From contig PUMG01000209.1 in assembly GCA_003551265.1 (NCBI GenBank), positions 1 to 12,125 of the forward strand: a DNA stretch of 12,125 nt. Direction: 5' to 3'. Made by a program: the position numbers and the translations under genes. The DNA comes from Halovenus sp. (GTDB lineage Archaea > Halobacteriota > Halobacteria > Halobacteriales > Haloarculaceae). Shown here piece by piece: positions 8,825 to 12,125 of this stretch. How positions within the stretch are numbered: position 1 is the stretch's first letter; the number at the start of each line of letters is the position of its first letter. The notes under the pieces are model-generated. The model worked only from the letters and a program-made list of their open reading frames with translations. It was not told the origin of the DNA and did no database searches.

Positions 8825-9196
8825 TCACTCGTCGTTCTTGACTGTCGTATTCGAGAGCGTCACGTCTTCACCGTCGACCTGAACGGAGGGTGGTAGAGGG
8901 ACCTCGATTTCGACCAGCCCATCGCCGTTGTTCGCTTCGGTTTGGTTGTCGGGCTCGCTTCCACTGTTGTACGGGCCACCGCCGCCACCCATGCTGTTAG
9001 CGGCGCCACATCCCGAAAGGTCACCGCCTGAACCACCGTTGTAGCCACCCCATCCTCCGGATTCAGCACCTTTAAATCCTCCACCACCGCCACCGAACCC
9101 ACCACGAGCAGTTACGGCGTCACGGAGTCCTCGCGAGTGGGCGACAGCGGCCAGATCCGCATCAGCGCAGACGAACACGACATACGTCTCTGGAGT
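8825..9196 (-). pseudogene. Glycine-rich hypothetical ORF or 3' gene remnant
   Basis: On the minus strand the frame is open from just after a TAG (complement of 9197-9199) to the stop at 8825-8827; the first usable start is GTG at 9178. The product reads TPETYVVFVCADADLAAVAHSRGLRDAVTAR, given here in two parts: TPETYVVFVCADADL then AAVAHSRGLRDAVTAR. It continues with a Gly-rich block (about 9095-8980) and an acidic end with VEIEVPLPPSVQVDGEDVT and SNTTVKNDE. The opening residues look like the middle of a folded domain, so this may be the tail of a truncated gene. The family is not recognised. It is convergent with the remnant ending at 8749, whose C-terminus it resembles. Confidence 0.4.
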
Positions 9197-9226
9197 CTAT
9201 ACGGAGAGGGCTGCAGACTGTCGAAC

Positions 9227-9246
9227 AAAAATCCTTACGGATTTTT
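9227..9246. repeat. AT-rich perfect inverted repeat
   Basis: Arms AAAAATCC (9227-9234) and GGATTTTT (9239-9246) are perfectly complementary around a 4-nt spacer, in otherwise GC-rich DNA. It lies 30-50 bp upstream of the open frame of the minus-strand Gly-rich ORF, where an operator or promoter would sit. The T/A runs inside the stem would also suit a bidirectional terminator. I cannot choose between these roles from sequence alone. Confidence 0.5.
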
Positions 9247-9320
9247 ACCGCCAGTATCCAGGGGTAGTGTGGGATGTGTCCGGGCCGTGTTGGACGGACC
9301 CGACGGTTTTGTGTCGGCTT

Positions 9321-9451
9321 GACCAACGGGAGGTCGCCACTGAGCGAATGGGGAGGGACGGGTGGCCGACCAGAGGGAGGCCACCGTATGAGTGAGCGGT
9401 GACCGGAGGGAACCGCGAATAACGACCCGTGAGCGAAGCGAGCGAGGGTTT
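9321..9451. repeat. Intergenic TA-associated element, copy 1
   Basis: The core 9350-9451 (102 bp) matches 10212-10313 with one difference (G at 9438, A at 10300). Upstream, 9321-9340 is a diverged match to the same part of copies 2 and 3 (GACCAACGGGAGGTC here; GAGCAACGGGAGGTC in copy 3). It holds two hairpins: GGTGGCC (9361-9367)/GGCCACC (9379-9385) and GCGGT (9396-9400)/ACCGC (9412-9416), with 11-nt loops GACCAGAGGGA and GACCGGAGGGA. The 3' end, GAGCGAAGCGAGCGAGGGTTT, supplies the first Ts of the TATA-like box of the next gene. Confidence 0.9.
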
Positions 9452-9454
9452 ATC
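9449..9454 (+). promoter_or_regulatory. TATA-like box for the DUF433/DUF5615 operon
   Basis: TTTATC is centred 26-27 nt before the ATG at 9478. In haloarchaea a TATA box about 27 nt upstream of the start codon implies that transcription begins at or next to the ATG, giving a leaderless mRNA. No Shine-Dalgarno-like sequence precedes the ATG, which agrees. The box overlaps the last three Ts of repeat copy 1. Confidence 0.55.
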
Positions 9455-9477
9455 AGGTATCACGGGCAAGAAGGCGT

Positions 9478-9780
9478 ATGGTATCGATCGTTTGTGACGA
9501 GACGATTCGCAGTGGGTCACCCCGAATCGAGGGGACGCGGATTACGGTTCTCGACATCAAACAACGGGTAATCGACAGCGGAGAGGACCCGTTTGCTGTT
9601 GCCACAGAGTACGATATCGAGGTTGCAGCGGTGTTCGAAGCGCTTGCGTACTTTTATGACAACGCCGAAGCCATGCGCGAGCGCGAAACAGCGCGCGCAG
9701 AGCGACGCCGACAACGAGAGCGGGAGTCGGCACAGCTCCGGGACGAACTCGAAGAACAGCGCGTCACAGAACCCCAGTGA
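9478..9780 (+). CDS. DUF433-family protein, probable antitoxin of a DUF433/DUF5615 pair
   Basis: This 100-residue protein has the DUF433 hallmark G-S-P-R-I-E-G-T-R-I (residues 13-22), followed by VLDI (24-27) and the segment YDIEVAAVFEALAYFYDN (45-62). DUF433 proteins carry a compact winged or homeodomain-like helix-turn-helix and are commonly paired with DUF5615 PIN-like proteins, where they are thought to act as antitoxins. The C-terminus (66-100) is a charged Arg/Glu-rich helix that could bind the partner or DNA. The ATG at 9478 is supported by the TATA-like box 27 nt upstream and by the conserved motif starting at residue 13. The partner gene follows after 7 nt. Autoregulation by binding the upstream element is plausible but inferred. 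Confidence 0.85.
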   Translation: MVSIVCDETIRSGSPRIEGTRITVLDIKQRVIDSGEDPFAVATEYDIEVAAVFEALAYFYDNAEAMRERETARAERRRQRERESAQLRDELEEQRVTEPQ

Positions 9781-9787
9781 GTGATGG

Positions 9788-10114
9788 ATGCGTATACTGG
9801 CGGACGTTAACGTGAAAGGGGCGTTTCTCACAGCACTTCGAAGTGAAGGGCACACCGTGGCGCGGGTCGTCGACGTAGACGAACTCGGTGCAACAGCGAC
9901 AGACAGGGAAATAATCTCGTATGCTACGTCCGAGGATACAGTGGTTCTGACGAACGACGCAAAGGACTTCGAACAGTTCGAGTCCCATCAGGGTATCATC
10001 ATTGTTCCTCAGACTGACCTGACTCCAGGTGAGGTCGCTGCTGCAATTTCGCACATCGAACGGACTGTTCCGAACCGTTCTGACCTCGTTCTGTATGCTA
10101 CCAGTTGGGTCTGA
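9788..10114 (+). CDS. DUF5615 PIN-like protein, probable toxin nuclease
   Basis: This 108-residue protein matches the DUF5615 (Mut7-C/PIN-like) pattern: LAD-x-N at residues 4-8, an LR-x-x-GH motif at 17-22, acidic residues at 29-32, TDREI at 38-42, and VVLTNDAKDF at 52-61. The acidic residues D6, D39, D57 and D60 are candidates for the metal-binding site of a PIN-type ribonuclease. It lies 7 nt after the DUF433 gene on the same strand, so the two are almost certainly cotranscribed. The family is predicted, not broadly proven, to act as an RNase toxin. Length is normal and the fold motifs look intact. Confidence 0.82.
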   Translation: MRILADVNVKGAFLTALRSEGHTVARVVDVDELGATATDREIISYATSEDTVVLTNDAKDFEQFESHQGIIIVPQTDLTPGEVAAAISHIERTVPNRSDLVLYATSWV

Positions 10115-10313
10115 TTGCTCGCTCCCGAGAGAGTCATGCGAGGTGGTCGTCGATGAGCGAACGGAGAGCGAAGCGAGCCGTGAGCAACGGGACGTCACCG
10201 AACGTGCGGACGGGGAGGGACGGGTGGCCGACCAGAGGGAGGCCACCGTATGAGTGAGCGGTGACCGGAGGGAACCGCGAATAACGACCCGTGAGCGAAA
10301 CGAGCGAGGGTTT
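10113..10313. repeat. Intergenic TA-associated element, copy 2 (longest form)
   Basis: The element starts within the stop codon of the DUF5615 gene with GATTGCTCGCT, also found after the VapC stop (11083-11093). It includes 10166-10208, which matches 11130-11172 at 42 of 43 positions, and then the 102-bp core 10212-10313 shared with copy 1. The hairpins are GGTGGCC (10223-10229)/GGCCACC (10241-10247) and GCGGT (10258-10262)/ACCGC (10274-10278). GCTCGCT (10117-10123) can pair with AGCGAGC (10172-10178). Copy 2 thus links copies 1 and 3, since it shares its 3' half with one and its 5' half with the other. Confidence 0.9.
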
Positions 10314-10324
10314 CGGTACCAATG

Positions 10325-10330
10325 TTTACT
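10325..10330 (+). promoter_or_regulatory. TATA-like box for the VapB/VapC operon
   Basis: TTTACT, preceded by TG, is centred about 27-28 nt before the ATG at 10355, the spacing expected for a leaderless haloarchaeal transcript. It lies 12 nt after the end of repeat copy 2. No Shine-Dalgarno sequence is seen before the ATG. Confidence 0.5.
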
Positions 10331-10354
10331 ACGTTGCAGACGTAACCCGTAGAT

Positions 10355-10630
10355 ATGACGACAGCAGTCAAAGTCGACGAAGACGCCAAGTCACGGCTCG
10401 AGGAGTTGCAGGCAGAGATACGACTTCGAACTGGGCGGAACGTGACCCAACAGGAGTTGCTGTCACGGCTTATCGACGATGCATACGAGTCACGTGATGC
10501 GGTCATCGACTCGTTCCGGGGATCGACAGTCCCGCTCACGGACGAGCAGAAGCAACTGATGCGTCGTGGTCGGTTCAGCTCCGGAGTCGAGACGGCTGAA
10601 GAAGATATTGACGACATCCTGTACGGATGA
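10355..10630 (+). CDS. vapB: VapB-like ribbon-helix-helix antitoxin
   Basis: This 91-residue protein starts TTAVKVDEDAKSRLEELQAE, a short beta-strand followed by an amphipathic helix. NVTQQELLSRLIDDAY (residues 29-44) would be the second helix of a ribbon-helix-helix DNA-binding domain. The C-terminal half is acidic and less structured, as expected of the toxin-wrapping part of a VapB antitoxin. The stop overlaps the next start by ATGA (10627-10630), giving translational coupling to VapC. The ATG at 10355 fits the TATA-like box 27-28 nt upstream. The RHH call rests on pattern and pairing rather than a diagnostic motif. Confidence 0.75.
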   Translation: MTTAVKVDEDAKSRLEELQAEIRLRTGRNVTQQELLSRLIDDAYESRDAVIDSFRGSTVPLTDEQKQLMRRGRFSSGVETAEEDIDDILYG

Positions 10631-11079
10631 CTGTTCTTATCGATACAGGCGTTTTGTATGCCGACCACGACACTGATGCGGAAAGACACGAAGCGGCACG
10701 TGACGTTCTCGACCTGGTCTACGACGGGACGTTCGGCCAGCCCTACATCAGTGATTACATCTACGACGAGACCGTGACATTAACACTCAGGCGCGGTTCA
10801 TTTGAGGCAGCGAAACAGGTAGGAGAGCGACTGCGGGGTGTCGATCCATATCCAGAGACATACAATCTGTTGCGCGTGTCCGATGGTCGTTTCGCAGATG
10901 CAATCGATGTATTCGAGCAGTACGACGACCAGCGCCTCAGTTTCACCGATGCCACAACGGTGGCGCTGAGTCAGCACTACGGTATTGATTATGTTTTAAC
11001 ATTCGATGATGACTTCGACGGAATTGTGAGCCGAATCGATCCACTTGAATTTGAGGACCGGGAGGGAAGTTCGTTATGA
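10627..11079 (+). CDS. vapC: VapC-family PIN-domain ribonuclease toxin
   Basis: This 150-residue PIN domain has the acidic residues in order: D6 in VLIDTGVLYA (3-12), E48 in YIYDETVTL (44-52), D108 in LSFTDATTVAL (104-114), and D127-D129 in LTFDDDFDGI (124-133). These match the Mg2+/Mn2+-binding set of VapC endoribonucleases, which cleave tRNA or rRNA when freed from VapB. Length is typical. It overlaps the antitoxin gene by ATGA, so it is translated only when the antitoxin is. No catalytic residue appears lost. The RNA target cannot be deduced from sequence. Confidence 0.9.
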   Translation: MTVLIDTGVLYADHDTDAERHEAARDVLDLVYDGTFGQPYISDYIYDETVTLTLRRGSFEAAKQVGERLRGVDPYPETYNLLRVSDGRFADAIDVFEQYDDQRLSFTDATTVALSQHYGIDYVLTFDDDFDGIVSRIDPLEFEDREGSSL

Positions 11080-11082
11080 ACA

Positions 11083-11250
11083 GATTGCTCGCTGCGCTCG
11101 CCGTCTCTGATGCTTGGTCGGTCGCCGATGAGCGAAGCGAGCCGTGAGCAACGGGAGGTCACCGAACGTGCGAAAGTTCTAGCGATGTGCGGGCGGCGAC
11201 CAGCGGAAGCCGCGAGCGGAGCGACCCGTGAGAAAGGGAGGCCGACAGTG
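11083..11250. repeat. Intergenic TA-associated element, copy 3 (diverged)
   Basis: The element begins 4 nt after the VapC stop with GATTGCTCGCT. GCTCGCTGCGCTC (11088-11100) can pair, with one mismatch, with GAGCGAAGCGAGC (11130-11142). Positions 11130-11172 match copy 2 at 42 of 43 positions. The 3' half is diverged but keeps a hairpin GCGGC (11193-11197)/GCCGC (11209-11213) with 11-nt loop GACCAGCGGAA, followed by CGACCCGTGAG as in copies 1 and 2. It precedes the MNT/HEPN module. Confidence 0.8.
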
Positions 11251-11267
11251 CGAGTGAGCGTAACACA

Positions 11268-11273
11268 GTTAAC
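11268..11273 (+). promoter_or_regulatory. TATA-like element for the MNT/HEPN operon
   Basis: GTTAAC lies in a locally AT-richer stretch centred about 26 nt before the ATG at 11296, the spacing for a leaderless transcript. It is weaker than the boxes before the other two modules, but its position supports the 11296 start over an upstream one. Confidence 0.4.
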
Positions 11274-11295
11274 CGAGTCAGTCCAACTGTTCGAT

Positions 11296-11589
11296 ATGCC
11301 TGAATCCGAGCAACTCCGTGCGGAGTTGGCCGAGTTGAAGCCAGTTCTCGCCGAAGAGTATCCCATCGACGAACTCGGAATCTTCGGGTCCTACGCCCGT
11401 GGGGAACAGCACGCCGACAGCGACCTCGATGTTCTCGTCACGTTCGAGGAACCCGTGACGCTGTTCGACCTCGTTCGACTCGAGAACGAACTCACTGACC
11501 GGCTGGGAGTCGATGTCGACCTGGTCACGGGAGAGTCGTTGCGGCCACGGATCGGTGCCCGCGTCGCAGACGATGTCCGGTATGTATGA
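11296..11589 (+). CDS. mntA: MNT-type minimal nucleotidyltransferase antitoxin (MntA-like)
   Basis: This 97-residue protein has the minimal nucleotidyltransferase signature GSYARGE (31-37) with the DxD pair D43 and D45 in SDLDVLV (42-48), and a third acidic position D75 in VDVDLV (72-77). Characterised MntA proteins neutralise the HEPN toxin by adding AMP to a tyrosine beside its active site. All catalytic residues are present. The frame stays open upstream to an ATG at 11110, but those extra 62 codons would lie over repeat copy 3 and look like non-coding translation. The TATA-like element 26 nt upstream and family length favour 11296. The stop overlaps the HEPN start by ATGA. Confidence 0.88.
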   Translation: MPESEQLRAELAELKPVLAEEYPIDELGIFGSYARGEQHADSDLDVLVTFEEPVTLFDLVRLENELTDRLGVDVDLVTGESLRPRIGARVADDVRYV

Positions 11590-11927
11590 CGGTGGTGCTC
11601 GATTACCTCGATGATATGCTTCACGCTGCCGAGAAAATCCGTCGGTATACTGCTGACATGACCTTCGAGGAGTTCACCGACGACGAGAAAACGGTCGACG
11701 CAGTACTCCGGAATTTTGAAGTGATCGGTGAGGCAGCCAAGAACATCCCAGAAGAGTTGCGCCAGGAGCACGAAGATGTCCCGTGGTCGGAGATGGCCGG
11801 TATGCGGGACAGACTCATCCACGGCTACTCTTCGGTCAATCTTCACATCGTCTGGATGACCGTTATCGAGGAGATACCGTCGCTGATTTCCCAGATACGC
11901 GCAGTGAGCAATAGCCTCGACGAATGA
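11586..11927 (+). CDS. hepT: HEPN-domain ribonuclease toxin (HepT-like)
   Basis: This 113-residue all-alpha protein begins LDYLDDMLHAAEKIRRYT and includes AVLRNFEVIGEAAKNIP (39-55), both typical of the HepT/DUF86 family. It ends with the RNase motif R74-x4-H79-x-Y81 in RDRLIHGY. HepT toxins act as HEPN ribonucleases on RNA. Tyr81 of the motif is the type of residue AMPylated by MntA. Its start overlaps the MNT stop (ATGA), so the genes are cotranscribed and translationally coupled. The motif is intact, so an active toxin is expected. Confidence 0.9.
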   Translation: MTVVLDYLDDMLHAAEKIRRYTADMTFEEFTDDEKTVDAVLRNFEVIGEAAKNIPEELRQEHEDVPWSEMAGMRDRLIHGYSSVNLHIVWMTVIEEIPSLISQIRAVSNSLDE

Positions 11928-12125
11928 CGAAGATTGTCTCTATCCGTCGGGAACGTGCCAGACCTGTCCGTCCGGTTGCTCTTGCGGTTGTGAACGTTAG
12001 TGCGTCTTCGGATGACTGGACGGTTGGCCCCGCCGTCTCGGTCGAACTGTTGCTGTCCTGTTCGCTCTCGCGGTTACACTCCTTCTCGTCGGTGGCTGAA
12101 GACACATTGGGAAGGGCAGCGTCGG
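11924..12125 (+). CDS. Weak ORF overlapping the HEPN stop, runs off the window
   Basis: An ATG at 11924 overlaps the HEPN stop (ATGA) and the frame stays open for 67 codons to the window edge. The product begins MTKIVSIRRERARPV and is Ser/Val/Arg-rich with low acidity, unlike its neighbours. In a shifted frame, a hydrophobic stretch (VAVLFALAVTLLLVGG, ending at TGA 12098-12100) is visible, which could be the end of a decayed membrane protein. I recognise no family. It may be a coincidental open frame. Confidence 0.2.
   Translation, partial: MTKIVSIRRERARPVRPVALAVVNVSASSDDWTVGPAVSVELLLSCSLSRLHSFSSVAEDTLGRAAS

Larger units (their letters stand above)
8197..9320. other. Gene-poor decayed interval between the giant gene and the TA array
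   Basis: About 1.1 kb without a convincing intact gene. It contains the two ORF remnants described separately, an AT-rich inverted repeat at 9227-9246, and minor GC hairpins: CCGAC/GTCGG arms at 9300-9304 and 9313-9317, and GTCCG/CGGAC arms at 9278-9282 and 9295-9299. Mixed codon quality and in-frame stops fit decayed accessory DNA. I see no transposase motif, tRNA or clear attachment site. Confidence 0.5.

Noticed and set aside
8197..9320. Insertion sequence or transposase remnant
   Set aside because: No DDE, serine or HUH transposase motif and no terminal inverted repeats with target duplication could be found in this interval.
9137..9322. 61-codon + strand ORF spanning the AT-rich inverted repeat
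   Set aside because: Low acidity, no motif and overlap with the hairpin and the antisense Gly-rich ORF; most likely a chance frame.
9245..9520. Minus-strand ORFs over element copies 1 and 2 with near-identical peptides (SLASLTGRYSRFPPVTAHSY-like)
   Set aside because: The peptide similarity arises only because the 102-bp element itself is repeated. The frames run into the DUF433 or VapB genes antisense and differ outside the element.
9321..11250. CRISPR array
   Set aside because: There are only three repeat copies, 100-200 bp long and about 860-960 bp apart, with complete genes between them and no short spacers or cas genes.
11930..11987. Cys-rich peptide frame (CQTCPSGCSCGCE-like)
   Set aside because: It has no start codon, is short and ends at TAG; it arises from a C/T/G-rich stretch in an alternative frame.

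Overview
The window looks like chromosomal or large-plasmid DNA from an extremely halophilic archaeon (class Halobacteria). The evidence is high G+C, very acidic Asp/Glu-rich and Lys-poor proteins, many N-glycosylation sequons (N-X-S/T) in a giant exported-type protein, leaderless-looking promoters with a TATA-like element about 26-28 nt before the start codon, and GAGCGAAGCGAGC-type intergenic repeats of a kind I associate with haloarchaeal genomes. No rRNA, tRNA, transposase or CRISPR array was seen.

Region 1 (1-8196, + strand) is the 3' part of one giant gene, open at the left edge: 2731 codons are visible. It encodes a cysteine-free, extremely acidic surface-type protein built from five right-handed parallel beta-helix (PbH1/NosD-like) modules. 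Each module opens with an 'IQ-x-AV' strand and closes with a W-W...GP...(P/L)-W-L cap. Four linker domains separate them: three related Ig/CARDB-like domains and one carboxypeptidase-regulatory-like domain. The C-terminal tail holds two tandem copies of an NRDDV-containing beta domain. I see no C-terminal membrane anchor or PGF-CTERM signal.

Region 2 (8197-9320) has no convincing intact gene. It holds two convergent ORF remnants, one glycine-rich on the minus strand, whose C-termini are related (V-x-GEDVT-x-SNTT), and an AT-rich inverted repeat.

Region 3 (about 9321-11927, + strand) is the most notable part: three successive two-gene toxin-antitoxin-type modules of three unrelated families. 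They are DUF433 + DUF5615 (PIN-like), RHH/VapB-like + PIN VapC, and MNT nucleotidyltransferase + HEPN toxin. Each is preceded by a copy of the same intergenic element. The first two copies share a 102-bp core with one mismatch, offset by exactly 862 bp; the third is diverged but recognisable. The element contains short hairpins whose 11-nt loop (GACCRGMGGRA) is conserved while the stems differ, and it ends just before a TATA-like promoter placed for leaderless transcription. The layout is [element-promoter-antitoxin-toxin] three times, resembling a cassette array. That is my main candidate for an undescribed system; mobility of the element is inference only.

Region 4 (11928-12125) is short and unassigned. 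An ORF overlapping the HEPN stop by ATGA runs off the right edge but resembles nothing I recognise.
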